From Streptomyces fragilis (lineage in GTDB: Bacteria > Actinomycetota > Actinomycetes > Streptomycetales > Streptomycetaceae), in assembly GCF_003112515.1 (NCBI RefSeq), contig NZ_BEVZ01000004.1, positions 124,001-188,000 on the forward strand: a stretch of 64,000 nt of DNA, in the 5' to 3' direction. Below, one piece after another: positions 33,928 to 44,108 of the stretch. The notes below the pieces were generated by a model. That model saw only the letters and a list, made by a program, of their open reading frames with translations, was not told where the DNA came from and did no database searches. Within the stretch, counting starts at the first letter, position 1, and every line of letters begins with the position of its first letter. A program made the translations under genes and the position numbers.

Positions 33928-33980
33928 GGCAATCATCCCTTCGTGGAGGTCCGCGCGGGCTCGCGCGGTCTCGCTCTTGG

Positions 33981-34007
33981 TTCGCGCGCGGCTTCCCTGA
34001 CGGATGC
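33981..34007 (-). promoter_or_regulatory. Candidate LitS-type ECF promoter of the DUF4397 gene
   Basis: GCATCC (34007-34002) and CGAAC (from 33984 downward) are separated by exactly 17 nt on the minus strand, about 54 bp before the start codon. The same boxes and spacing occur upstream of crtE and crtY. Confidence 0.55.
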
Positions 34008-34038
34008 ACACGGCGGACATTTTTCTCAAATCGGCCGA

Positions 34039-34671
34039 CTACCCCTGCGGCTCGGTCCTGACTCCCTGGCCTATCGCCGTGCGCAGCCGGTGCAGGCCGC
34101 GGCGGGTGTGGCTCTTGACGGTGCCCAGGGGGAGGCCGGTGCGCTCGGCGATGCCGGCCTGGGTCAGGTCCTGGTAGAAGGCCATGCAGAGCACCTCGCG
34201 CTGACTGCGGGGCAGCCGGGAGAGGGCGTCGACCAGGAGCACCCGGTCGAGGACGTCGTCGGGCGCGGCGGCGGGGCGCCCGACGAGGTCCTCGTCGCCC
34301 TGCCCGACGGTGTCGTGGGGGGTGGGCCGCCTGGTCCGCGCCGCCAGCGCGTCGACGATCTTGCGCCGGGTGATGCCGACGAGCCAGCCGCCCAGCGACC
34401 CGCGTTCCGGGTGATAGCCGTCGCGGCCGCGCCAGGCGCCGAGGAAGACCTGCTGCGTCACGTCCTCGGCCTCGTGGGAGTCGCCGAGCGAGCGGGTGGC
34501 CATGGTGTGGACGAGGGGGCCCCACCGCCGGTAGACGGCGGCGAAGGCGTCCTGGTCGGCCGCGCGCAGTCCGCGGACGAGTTCCGCCTCGTCGTCCTCG
34601 GCGGAGGACCGGGCCCGGGGCGGGGGGCCCGTGGGCCGGACGCCGGTGTCCCGCGTGAACGTGCTGCTCAT
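34039..34671 (-). CDS. litS: ECF sigma factor, LitS-like
   Basis: 210 aa. Region 2 is DQDAFAAVYRRWGPLVHTMA...EAEDVTQQVFLGAW and region 4 is LSRLPRSQREVLCMAFYQDL...LPLGTVKSHTRRGLHRL. Start ATG 34671 follows AGGAGGA. It is divergent from a MerR-cobalamin regulator inside a carotenoid cluster, the arrangement described for litS/litR in S. coelicolor, where LitS is needed for light-induced carotenoid synthesis. It probably directs RNA polymerase to the crt promoters noted here. The gene name rests on context and family, not on alignment. Confidence 0.85.
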   Translation of the reverse strand: MSSTFTRDTGVRPTGPPPRARSSAEDDEAELVRGLRAADQDAFAAVYRRWGPLVHTMATRSLGDSHEAEDVTQQVFLGAWRGRDGYHPERGSLGGWLVGITRRKIVDALAARTRRPTPHDTVGQGDEDLVGRPAAAPDDVLDRVLLVDALSRLPRSQREVLCMAFYQDLTQAGIAERTGLPLGTVKSHTRRGLHRLRTAIGQGVRTEPQG

Positions 34672-34782
34672 GATGTGTTCCTCCTGCCGTCTGCGCCGTG
34701 CGGGCGGAAACCGCCCGCGGAGCGGGCCAGGACGGCGCGTGCGGCCTCGCCACCGGCTCGTGTCCGCCAGTCTTGTGAGCGA

Positions 34783-34820
34783 AAACGACGCACTCAACAT
34801 GCGTCGTTTCTGCGTCGTAA
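34783..34820. promoter_or_regulatory. Probable LitR operator in the litS-litR divergent promoter
   Basis: Three copies of TGCGTCGT: one inverted (AAACGACGCA 34783-34792) and two direct (34800-34809 and 34811-34820) exactly 11 bp apart. The first two form a 10-bp perfect dyad with a 7-nt loop. Cobalamin photoreceptors of the CarH/LitR type bind helically phased repeats of about 11 bp. The repeats overlap a possible litS promoter on the minus strand (TTGAGT, 17 nt, AAGACT), so binding in the dark would block litS. Confidence 0.65.
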
Positions 34821-34851
34821 GATGGGGGGCGAGCGACAGGAGGTGCGGACG

Positions 34852-35946
34852 ATGGACGAGGAGCTCCGCGAGGTGGTGGACGAGGGCGGGCTGACCACCG
34901 GGGAGGTGGCACGGCGGCTGGGCGTGGCCCCGACCACGGTCCGCACCTGGGACCGCCGTTACGGGCTGGGGCCCGCCACGCGCGACGGCGGGCGGCACCG
35001 GCGGTGGACGGCCGCGGACCTGGCCCGGCTGGAGCGGATGTGCGCCCTGACGGCGACGGGCGTGCCGCCGGCCGAGGCCGCGCGGGTGGTCCTCGCCGGG
35101 ACGGCCCCGGCCGCGCCGCCGCGCGGGGGCCCGGCGACCGGCGCCTCCCGTCGGAGCGGGGCGACCGGCGCCTCTCGTGGGGGCGGGACGGCTTCCGCCC
35201 CGCGGGGGGACGAGGCGGCTCCCGCGCCTCGGAGGGCTGGGGCGGCTCCCGCCCCGGTGCGCACGGAGGGCGGTGCGCGCAGCCGGGCCGGGTCGGGGCT
35301 GCGGCTGGGCGACGTGCGGCAGGAGTGCAAGGGCATCGCCCGCGCGGCGCTGCGCCTGGACGCCGTGGCCCTCGACGGACTCCTGGACGACGTCATACGC
35401 GAGCACGGCCTGGTGGCCTCCTGGACGGAGGTGATCATGCCGACCCTGCAGGCGGTCGGCCGCAAGTGGGAGAGCTCGGGCGAGCGGTACGTGGAGGTCG
35501 AGCACTTCCTGTCCTGGCACGTCTCCGGTGCGCTGCGGCGCCACGCGCCTCCGGTGGTCGCCGACCGGCCCGGCGCGACCACGGTGCTCGCCTGCGTCCC
35601 CGGGGAGAACCACACGCTGCCGCTGGAGGCGCTGTCGGCGGCGCTGGCCGAACGGGGGCTGCCGGTGCGGATGTTCGGCGGGGCGCTGCCGGTGGAGTCC
35701 CTGGTGACCGCCGTGCGCCGGACGGGACCGGCGGTGGTGGGGCTGTGGGCCCAGTCCCGCACCACCGCCAGCCGGCCGCTGGCCCTGCACGTGGCGGCCA
35801 TCGAGTGGGGGGTGCGCGGGGCCCGCAGACGACCGGCCGTCCTGACCCTGGGCCCCGGCTGGGCCGGCCGGACCGCCGCGGGGCTTCCCCATCCCCCGGG
35901 CCTGGCCGAGGCCGTCGCGGCGATGGAGTCCGCGGCGCGCGGCTGA
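34852..35946 (+). CDS. litR: MerR-family cobalamin-binding photoreceptor regulator LitR
   Basis: 364 aa. A MerR helix-turn-helix (LTTGEVARRLGVAPTTVRTW and RHRRWTAADL) is followed by a repetitive Ala/Gly/Arg/Pro linker (about 83-150), a four-helix cap and a B12-binding domain. The likely lower cobalt ligand is His254 in PGENHTLPLEALSAAL. The cap contains W206 and E217-H218 (KWESSGERYVEVEH), like the W-x9-EH signature of CarH photoreceptors but with ten spacer residues. In the dark such proteins with adenosylcobalamin repress; light breaks the Co-C bond and releases DNA. Start ATG 34852 follows AGGAGG. Confidence 0.88.
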   Translation: MDEELREVVDEGGLTTGEVARRLGVAPTTVRTWDRRYGLGPATRDGGRHRRWTAADLARLERMCALTATGVPPAEAARVVLAGTAPAAPPRGGPATGASRRSGATGASRGGGTASAPRGDEAAPAPRRAGAAPAPVRTEGGARSRAGSGLRLGDVRQECKGIARAALRLDAVALDGLLDDVIREHGLVASWTEVIMPTLQAVGRKWESSGERYVEVEHFLSWHVSGALRRHAPPVVADRPGATTVLACVPGENHTLPLEALSAALAERGLPVRMFGGALPVESLVTAVRRTGPAVVGLWAQSRTTASRPLALHVAAIEWGVRGARRRPAVLTLGPGWAGRTAAGLPHPPGLAEAVAAMESAARG

Positions 35947-36031
35947 GGTGCGGGCGGCTGAGGCGCGGGCGGTCGGAGGGCGCGCGGGTTGAGGTGCGGG
36001 TGGCCGAGGTGCCGGCGGCCGGGCGGCGGGT
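35941..36031. repeat. 15-bp degenerate tandem array at the litR 3' end
   Basis: About six GGCTGAGGTGCGGGC-like units of 15-16 bp begin in the last codons of litR and run into the 214-bp litR-litQ spacer. They look like a minisatellite. The rest of the spacer is GC-rich without visible signals. Confidence 0.7.
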
Positions 36032-36160
36032 ACCCGGCGGCGGTGCTGTCCGGCCCCGCCGCGTCGAGCGGGCCGGCCGGTACGCGGCCGGGGCATCGGC
36101 CCCGGCGGAGCCCGCCGTCCCCGCGGGGGTGGCTCGGGAGGCCCGGAGGGAAGAGGCACC

Positions 36161-37417
36161 ATGAGCGATCAGCCGCCGCACACCCCGGACACCGTGGTCG
36201 TCGGTGCGGGTCTCGCCGGTCTGGCCTGCGCGCTGGACCTGTGCCGCGCGGGCCGGCGCGTGGCCCTGCTGGAGGCGTCCGACGGTGTGGGCGGCCGGGT
36301 GCGCACGGACCGGCTGGACGGGTTCACGCTGGACCGCGGCTTCCAGGTGTTCAACACCTCGTACCCCCAGGTCAAGCGGCGTCTCGACCTCAAAGCCCTG
36401 CGGCTGCGGCCGTTCACCCCCGGCCTGCTGGCACACACCGCGGACGGCCCCGTCCGGCTCTGCGACCCCACCCGCCGCCCCGCGGAGGCGGGCGCGCTGC
36501 TGCCGGGGCGGGTCCTTCCGGCCCGCGACCTCGCCGCCCTGGGCGTGATCACCGCCCGCGACGCCGTGCTGCCCGCGCGGGTCCTCACCCGGAGCCCGGA
36601 CACCCGGTCCACGGCCGCCGCCCTGGCCCGCGCCGGGGTCTCGCCGGGCACCGTGGACGGCGTCCTGCGCCCGTTCCTGGCGGGGGTGTTCCTGGAGGAC
36701 CGTCTCGAGACCTCCGCCCGCTTCTTCCACCTGGTCTGGCGGACGATGGTCCGCGGCACGCTCTGCCTGCCCGCCGACGGCGTCGGCGCCGTCCCCGCCC
36801 AACTGGCCGGCGGCCTGCCCGAGGGCGTGCTCCGCCTCGAGTCACCGGTGCAGGCGGTCACCGACGACGGCGTGCTCCTCGCGGACGGCCGCGAACTGGC
36901 CGCCCCGAGCGTCGTGGTGGCGACCGACGCGGCCACCGCGGCGCGGCTGCTGCCGGGAGTGGCCGCACCGGCCGGGCGCACGGTCACCACCTACTACCAC
37001 GCGGCCGCCCGCCCCCCGCTGGACGAGCCGACGCTGGTGGTGGACAGCACCCTGCGGGTGCTGAACACCTGCGTGCTGAGCGAGGTCACGTCCACCTACG
37101 CGCCGCCGGGGACCGCGCTGGTCTCCACCTCGGTCCTGGGCGACGACCGTCCGGGCAGGGGCGAGGAGGTGCTGCGCCGCCTGGGCGAGCTGTACGGGAC
37201 CGGCACCGGCGACTGGCGGCAGGTCGCCGCGTACACCGTGCGGGGGGCCCTCCCCGTGATGGAGCCGCCGTGGCCGCTGAGCCGCACCACCCGGCTGGGG
37301 GCCGGGCGGTACGTCTGCGGCGACCACCGGGCCACCGGCAGCGTCCAGGGCGCGCTGGCCTCGGGCACCCGGGCCGCCCGGGAGGTGCTCGCCGACGCGG
37401 CCGCGCCACCCGGCTGA
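36161..37417 (+). CDS. litQ: FAD-dependent oxidoreductase of the carotenoid cluster (LitQ-like)
   Basis: 418 aa amine-oxidase/phytoene-desaturase-like flavoprotein. FAD-binding motif VVVGAGLAGLACALDLCRAG, then DGVGGRVRTDRL and the C-terminal GDHRATGSVQGALASG that closes the FAD site. Substrate unknown; it is much closer in size to short amine oxidases than to CrtI. It lies downstream of litR, matching the litR-litQ pair of S. coelicolor, where its role is unclear. Start ATG 36161 with GAGGGAAGAGG upstream. Confidence 0.82.
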   Translation: MSDQPPHTPDTVVVGAGLAGLACALDLCRAGRRVALLEASDGVGGRVRTDRLDGFTLDRGFQVFNTSYPQVKRRLDLKALRLRPFTPGLLAHTADGPVRLCDPTRRPAEAGALLPGRVLPARDLAALGVITARDAVLPARVLTRSPDTRSTAAALARAGVSPGTVDGVLRPFLAGVFLEDRLETSARFFHLVWRTMVRGTLCLPADGVGAVPAQLAGGLPEGVLRLESPVQAVTDDGVLLADGRELAAPSVVVATDAATAARLLPGVAAPAGRTVTTYYHAAARPPLDEPTLVVDSTLRVLNTCVLSEVTSTYAPPGTALVSTSVLGDDRPGRGEEVLRRLGELYGTGTGDWRQVAAYTVRGALPVMEPPWPLSRTTRLGAGRYVCGDHRATGSVQGALASGTRAAREVLADAAAPPG

Positions 37418-37438
37418 CGGAGGCCCGGCCCGCGTGCC

Positions 37439-37465
37439 GCATCCACCACGGGCCCCGCCGCGGAA
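37439..37465 (+). promoter_or_regulatory. Candidate LitS-type ECF promoter of crtYU
   Basis: GCATCC (37439-37444), 17 nt, GGAAG (from 37462), about 56 bp before the crtY start codon. Same boxes and spacing as upstream of crtE and the DUF4397 gene. Confidence 0.6.
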
Positions 37466-37520
37466 GAGACGATGACACGTGCAAGGCCGGCGACCCGCCT
37501 GAGACCTCCGGGAGTGGACT

Positions 37521-38852
37521 GTGACCCTCGACGGCGCGCGCTCCGCCGCGTCCTCCCTGACGTCCGAGGTGGTCGTCCTCGGCGGCGGCGCGGCCGGGCT
37601 GAGCCTGGCGCACCGGCTGTCGCGGACCGCGCCCTCCCTCACCCTGACCCTGGTGGAGGCCCCCGACGGCCCCCTGCGCCCGCCCGAGCGCACCTGGTGC
37701 CACTGGACCACCGACGACGACACCGACGCGCAGGCCGACGGCGTCCGCACCGAGAGCGACCGTGCCGGCGGTGACCAGGGCGAGGGCGACCGTACCGGCG
37801 GCCGCACCGGCGACGGCGACCTGCGCGAGGCGGTCGCCGCCTCCTGGTCCCGTCTGCGCGTCCACGGAGCGGACGGCCGGGCCCTGACCGTGGACCCGGC
37901 CCCGCTGCGCTACCGGATGATCCGCTCCCCGGACTTTGAGCGGCTCGTGCACGCCCGGCTGGCCCGCTCCCCCGGCACGAGGATCGTGCGGGCCACCGCG
38001 GAGGCGGTGCGGGAGACCGCCGACGGCGCGGCGGTGCGCTGCAGGACACGGGAGGGGCAGACGCTGCTGCTCCACGCCCGCCACGTGTTCGACTCCCGCC
38101 CCGCGGACGCCCTGCCGCCGGCCCGCACCCACCTGCTGCAGCACTTCCGCGGCTGGTTCGTGCGCACCGCCGGCGACCGCTTCGACCCCGCGGTGGCCGA
38201 CCTGATGGACTTCCGCGTGCCGCAGCCGCGCCACGGACTGGCCTTCGGCTACGTGCTGCCGCTGGCGCCCGACCGTGCGCTGGTGGAGTACACCGAGTTC
38301 TCCCGCGCCCCGCTGAGCACCGAGGCCTACGAGGCGGCCCTGGACCACTACTGCCGCCGGGTGCTCGGCCTCGGCCCGCTCACCGTGGAGGCGTCGGAGC
38401 AGGGCGTCATCCCGATGACGGACGGGCGCTTCCCCCGCCGGCACGGCAGGTCCGTCTTCCGGATCGGCACCGCGGGCGGCGCGACCCGGCCGGCCACCGG
38501 CTACACCTTCGCCGCCGTGCAGCGCCAGAGCAGAGCCGTCGCGGACGCCCTGCGCGCGGGCCGGGCGAGCGTGCCCCCGCCGCACGGGCGGCGGGCCCTC
38601 GCCATGGACGCGGTGCTGCTGCGGGCCCTGGACACCGGCCGCGTCGACGGCCCCGCCTTCTTCACCGACCTGTTCCGCCGCGTGCCGGCCGAACGCCTGC
38701 TGCGCTTCCTCGACGGCCGCACCTCCCTGTGGGAGGAGTTCGGCGTCGGGCTGCGCACCCCCGTCGGCCCGATGCTCCGCACCGCCCTCGAGGTGCCCTT
38801 CCTGCGCCGCCGCCCGCCGTCCGCCCCACCCACCGGAGACCACCGCCGATGA
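37521..38852 (+). CDS. crtY: Lycopene beta-cyclase
   Basis: Converts lycopene to beta-carotene. 443 aa of the CrtY type: VVVLGGGAAGLSLAHRLSR (FAD), RTWCHWTTDD, FDSRPAD, HFRGWFVRT, MDFRVPQPRHGLAFGYVLPL, VEYTEFSRAPL, EQGVIPMTDG and GTAGGATRPATGYTFAAVQR. An Asp/Gly/Arg-rich stretch of about 30 residues (roughly 69-100) appears as an insertion between conserved blocks. The start is GTG 37521 after GGGAGTGG. It overlaps crtU by four bases. Confidence 0.95.
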   Translation: MTLDGARSAASSLTSEVVVLGGGAAGLSLAHRLSRTAPSLTLTLVEAPDGPLRPPERTWCHWTTDDDTDAQADGVRTESDRAGGDQGEGDRTGGRTGDGDLREAVAASWSRLRVHGADGRALTVDPAPLRYRMIRSPDFERLVHARLARSPGTRIVRATAEAVRETADGAAVRCRTREGQTLLLHARHVFDSRPADALPPARTHLLQHFRGWFVRTAGDRFDPAVADLMDFRVPQPRHGLAFGYVLPLAPDRALVEYTEFSRAPLSTEAYEAALDHYCRRVLGLGPLTVEASEQGVIPMTDGRFPRRHGRSVFRIGTAGGATRPATGYTFAAVQRQSRAVADALRAGRASVPPPHGRRALAMDAVLLRALDTGRVDGPAFFTDLFRRVPAERLLRFLDGRTSLWEEFGVGLRTPVGPMLRTALEVPFLRRRPPSAPPTGDHRR

Positions 38853-40480
38853 CGCCCCCCGCCCAGAGCCCGGCCCCCGCCCCCGCCCCCGTCGCCCCGG
38901 CCGCGCCCTCACCCGGCCGGCACCCGGCACGGGCCCGCCCGCGCGCCGCCCGCCGGGGCCGCGACCGCAAGGCCGAGGTCCTGATGCCCGCGCCGGGCCG
39001 GAGCCGCTTCTCCCCCGGTGACGCCCCGGCCGTCGCCGTGGTCGGCGGCGGCATCGCCGGGCTGGCCGCGGCGACCCTGCTCGCCGAGCGGGGCGCCCGG
39101 GTCACCCTCTACGAGCAGGGCACGGCCCTCGGCGGCCGCCTCGCCGGCTGGGGCACCCGCCTCGCCGACGGCTCCGAGGCCACCATGAGCCGCGGCTTCC
39201 ACGCCTTCTTCCGCCAGTACTACAACCTGCGGGGGCTGCTGCGGCGCACGGATCCGGGCCTCGACCGCCTCCGGCCGCTGCCCGACTACCCGCTGCGGCA
39301 CAGCGGCGGGCTGACGGACAGCTTCGCCCGGGTGCCGCGCACCCCGCCGTTCAGCGCGCTCGGCTTCGTCGCCCTGAGCCCCACCTTCGGCTGGCGCGAC
39401 CTGGCGTCGATGGACGCCCGGGCCGCGCTGCCGCTGCTCGACGTGCGGGTGCCCGAGGTCTACGAGCGCTTCGACGGCGTGAGCGCGACGGCCTTCCTGG
39501 AGAGCGTCCGCTTCCCGGAGGCCGCGCACCACCTCGCGTTCGAGGTGTTCTCCCGCAGCTTCTTCGCCGACCCGCGCGAGCTGTCGGCGGCCGAGCTGCT
39601 GCTGATGTTCCACATCTACTTCCTCGGCTCCTCCGAGGGCCTGCTGTTCGACGTCCCCGCCGAGCCCTTCCCGCAGGCACTGTGGGAGCCGCTCGGCGAC
39701 TACCTGCGCGGCCTGGGCGCCCGGGTCCGCACCGGCACGGCCGTGCGGGAGGTGCGGCCGGTCGACGGCGGGGGGGTCCAGGTGCTGGCCGGGGAGGAGG
39801 CGGAGCGCCACGAAGCGGTCGTGCTGGCCCTCGACCCGGGGGCGCTGCGCACACTCGTCGACGCCTCCCCGGGCCTCGGCACCGCCGCTTGGCGGGACGA
39901 CGTGGCCGCGCTGCGGACCGCGCCGCCCTTCCTGGTCTCCCGGCTCTGGCTGGACCGGCCCGTGCGCGCCGACCGGCCCGGTTTCCTCGGCACCAGCGGC
40001 TACGACGGCCTCGACAACATCAGCGTCCTGGAGCGGTACGAGGGCGAGGCGGCCCGCTGGTCGGCCCGGACCGGCGGGTCGGTGGTGGAGCTGCACGCCT
40101 ACGCCGTCCCGCCCGGCGCGGACCGGCAGGAGACGCAGGACCGGCTGCTCGCCGCCCTGCACCGGGTCTACCCGGAGACGGCGGGCGCCCGCCTGGTGGA
40201 CGCCCGGCACGAGTGGCGGGCCGACTGCCCCTTCTTCCCGGTCGGTTCGTACCACCGGCGGCCGGCCGTGCGCACACCCGATCCCCGGGTGACGCTGGCC
40301 GGTGACGCGATCCGCTGCGACCTGCCGGTGGCGCTGATGGAGCGCGCCGCGACCACCGGGTTCCTGGCGGCCGGCGCGCTGCTCGCCGACCGGGGTGTGC
40401 GCGGGCAGGTCCTGTGGACGGTGCCCCGCGCGGGCCGCTCCCCCGCCCTGCGGGCCCTGGGCGCCCTGGCCGCCCGCTGA
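38849..40480 (+). CDS. crtU: Carotene desaturase/methyltransferase CrtU
   Basis: 543 aa. Converts the beta-ionone ends of beta-carotene to aromatic rings, giving isorenieratene. FAD motif VAVVGGGIAGLAAATLLAERG, GGRLAGW, SRGFHAFFRQYYNLRGLL (typical of CrtU), VFSRSFFADPRELSAAELL, SGYDGLDNISVLERYEGE and LAGDAIRCDLPVALMERAATTG. A basic, Pro/Ala-rich leader of about 50 residues precedes the enzyme; an internal start (for example ATG in LMPAPGRSRF) is possible. ATG 38849 overlaps the crtY stop as ATGA. In S. griseus a methyltransferase-like crtT lies between crtY and crtU; it is absent here. Confidence 0.94.
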   Translation: MTPPAQSPAPAPAPVAPAAPSPGRHPARARPRAARRGRDRKAEVLMPAPGRSRFSPGDAPAVAVVGGGIAGLAAATLLAERGARVTLYEQGTALGGRLAGWGTRLADGSEATMSRGFHAFFRQYYNLRGLLRRTDPGLDRLRPLPDYPLRHSGGLTDSFARVPRTPPFSALGFVALSPTFGWRDLASMDARAALPLLDVRVPEVYERFDGVSATAFLESVRFPEAAHHLAFEVFSRSFFADPRELSAAELLLMFHIYFLGSSEGLLFDVPAEPFPQALWEPLGDYLRGLGARVRTGTAVREVRPVDGGGVQVLAGEEAERHEAVVLALDPGALRTLVDASPGLGTAAWRDDVAALRTAPPFLVSRLWLDRPVRADRPGFLGTSGYDGLDNISVLERYEGEAARWSARTGGSVVELHAYAVPPGADRQETQDRLLAALHRVYPETAGARLVDARHEWRADCPFFPVGSYHRRPAVRTPDPRVTLAGDAIRCDLPVALMERAATTGFLAAGALLADRGVRGQVLWTVPRAGRSPALRALGALAAR

Positions 40481-40484
40481 GCAC

Positions 40485-40531
40485 CGCTCCGCCCCCGCCG
40501 CCCGGACACCGGCCGGCGGGGGGGCGGAGCG
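40485..40531. terminator. Bidirectional terminator between crtU and crtV
   Basis: CGCTCCGCCCCCGCCG and a matching downstream arm ending GGAGCG form a long stem with a two-base G bulge, exactly between the convergent crtYU and crtEIBV operons. Confidence 0.75.
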
Positions 40532-40538
40532 AAGGGTC

Positions 40539-41546
40539 TCAACCCGGGAAGCGACCCGTGCTGCGCAGCTGCCAGCGGCGTTCGGCGTAGGCGAGGTCGT
40601 CGCGCCACAGGCGGCCGGCGGTCCGCCGCATGAGCGGGCGCAGCACCGGCGCGACGGCCCGGGCCAGGGCGAAACCGCGCCGGTCCGAGGCCGCGACGAC
40701 CGCCTCGACGACGACGGTCCGCGGCCGGGGGTCGCCGGGGGCGGTCAGCGGGGTGGCGTGGGTCTCCACCACCGAGGTGCTGCCCTCCCCCTCGGTGATG
40801 TGCATGACGACCGTGCGCGGCTCGGGGGCGGTGAACTCCGCGCGGACCGGCACCACCAGGCGGTCGGTCACCCGGAAGGAGACGTCGACGACGAACGCGT
40901 CGTCGTCCTCCCCCTCGGGCGGCCGGGCGACCGTCAGGTCGACGAACGAGTAGGGGTGGAACCAGGAGCCGTGCCAGGGGTCGAGCCGGTTGGCGACCAC
41001 GTCCTCCGGCTCGCACCGCCCGACGGCGGTGAACACCGAGTCCACCCCGGCGCCGTCGGCCGGCCGCACCGGGACGACGGGGAGCTCCGTCGGCTCCTCG
41101 CCGCCCGCCCGGTCGAGCCGGACCCACACCAGCACGCCGTCGTCGTGCACCGGGTACGGCTCCCACCCGGCGGTCGGGCCGCCCTTCAGGGCCAGGCCGT
41201 GCCAGTGGCACACGAGGGTCCCGCACACCACCCGGCTGTCCCGCAGCGGGGCGCCCAGGTGCGGGCAGACGCCCGGACCGGCCCGCAGTCCGCCGTCCTC
41301 GGCGCGCCACAGCACCACCTCCACCCCGGCGACGGTCCTGCCGTACGGGCGGTCCCCGGCGCGCACGCCGCGGGAGGAGCCGACGACGAACCAGTTGCCG
41401 GAGGGCCGGGCCGAGGCCCGCTTCAGCGCCTCGGCGATGAGGCCGGGGCGCGCGTCGCGCCAGGTCGGCGTCTGGGACGCCCAGTCCGACCGGCGACGGC
41501 GCCGCAGGGGGGACGTCCAGCCGTCGCCTTCCGCTCGGTCGCTCAC
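40539..41546 (-). CDS. crtV: Rieske-domain protein of the carotenoid cluster (CrtV/DUF5914)
   Basis: 335 aa. A Rieske [2Fe-2S] domain with all four ligands (CPHLGAPL: Cys94, His96; CHWHG: Cys113, His116), preceded by [20 protein letters not shown], as in ring-hydroxylating oxygenases. The C-terminal domain ([13 protein letters not shown] and after) lacks the usual iron-binding facial triad spacing, so its reaction is unknown. The crtV name follows gene order in the S. griseus and S. coelicolor crtEIBV operons. GTG 41546 overlaps the crtB stop as GTGA, with AAAGGA upstream. Confidence 0.82.
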   Translation of the reverse strand: MSDRAEGDGWTSPLRRRRRSDWASQTPTWRDARPGLIAEALKRASARPSGNWFVVGSSRGVRAGDRPYGRTVAGVEVVLWRAEDGGLRAGPGVCPHLGAPLRDSRVVCGTLVCHWHGLALKGGPTAGWEPYPVHDDGVLVWVRLDRAGGEEPTELPVVPVRPADGAGVDSVFTAVGRCEPEDVVANRLDPWHGSWFHPYSFVDLTVARPPEGEDDDAFVVDVSFRVTDRLVVPVRAEFTAPEPRTVVMHITEGEGSTSVVETHATPLTAPGDPRPRTVVVEAVVAASDRRGFALARAVAPVLRPLMRRTAGRLWRDDLAYAERRWQLRSTGRFPG

Positions 41547-42536
41547 CTCACGGGTCCTTTCAGAGGGGTTCGGGAGGACGGCGCCGCGCGGCCCGGGCGG
41601 GGCGCGCGGCGTGCGGTGCGGGCGCGGACCCGCGCACCGGCGATGCCCGCGAGCCCGGCGGCCGCGGTGGCGGCGCGCCGCCCGGCGGACACCACGGCAC
41701 GGCGGTGCAGCACCCGGTAGTCCTGCCCGGCGATCACGTCGAGGATGCCGCCGTACAGCGTGAACGCGGCGCGCACGCAGGGCCGGGTGAGCGGGTCGAG
41801 GAGCGCGATGCCGGGTTCCGCCGCGCGGTACACCTTCCTGGTCAGCTCCTCGGCGGCGATCATGGCGGCCCGGATCCGCGGGTCGGCGCGGCCGGTGCGG
41901 CGGCTCCACTCCAGCAGCGGCCGGTCCACGCCGTGGGAGGCGAGGAGGTCGGCCGGCAGGTAGATGCGGCCGCGGTCCAGGTCCTCGCCGACGTCCCGCA
42001 GGAAGTTGGTGAGCTGGAAGGCCTCACCGAGGGCGGCCGCGTACGGCGCGGCTTCCTCGCGCGGTCCCACCGTGCCGAGCACGGGGAGCACCTGCAGCCC
42101 GATCACCGCGGCCGACCCGTGCATGTAGGCCCGCAGGTCGCCGTAGGTGGGGTAGTCGGTGACGTGCAGGTCGCTGCGCATCGAGGCGAGGAAGTCGGCG
42201 AACAGGGTGTGCCCGATCTCGTACCGCTCGGCGGTGTCGGTGACCGCCTTGACCACCGGGTCGTCCCCCTCGCCGGTGCGCAGCGCCCGCGCGAGGTCGT
42301 CCTCGAGGCGGCGCAGCGCCCGGTCGCGGTCCTCGCGCGTCGCGCCCTCGCCGAGGTCGTCGACCAGGTCGTCGGCCCGCCGGGCGAAGCCGTACAGCGC
42401 GTGCACGGCCGGCCTGCGCTCCACCGGCAGGAGGCGGGTGGCCAGGAAGTAGGTCCTGCCGTGCCGGGCGTTGAGGGCGCGGCAGCGGGTGTAGGCGTCG
42501 CGCAGCGCGGGATCGGTGATCCGCGCCGCGTCCAGT

Positions 42537-42550
<14 letters not shown>
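41543..42550 (-). CDS. crtB: Phytoene synthase
   Basis: Condenses two GGPP to phytoene. 335 aa from ATG 42550: [22 protein letters not shown] (first Asp-rich motif), [20 protein letters not shown] (second Asp-rich motif), [10 protein letters not shown] and [12 protein letters not shown], all as expected. The C-terminal tail is Ala/Arg-rich. It overlaps the 3' end of crtI by 14 bases, so translation is coupled. A GTG at 42556 is an alternative start. Confidence 0.96.

Positions 42551-44104
<1,554 letters not shown>

Positions 44105-44108
<4 letters not shown>

Noticed and set aside
38909..40255. Antisense open frame across crtU
   Set aside because: No recognisable motif; CrtU on the plus strand is complete.
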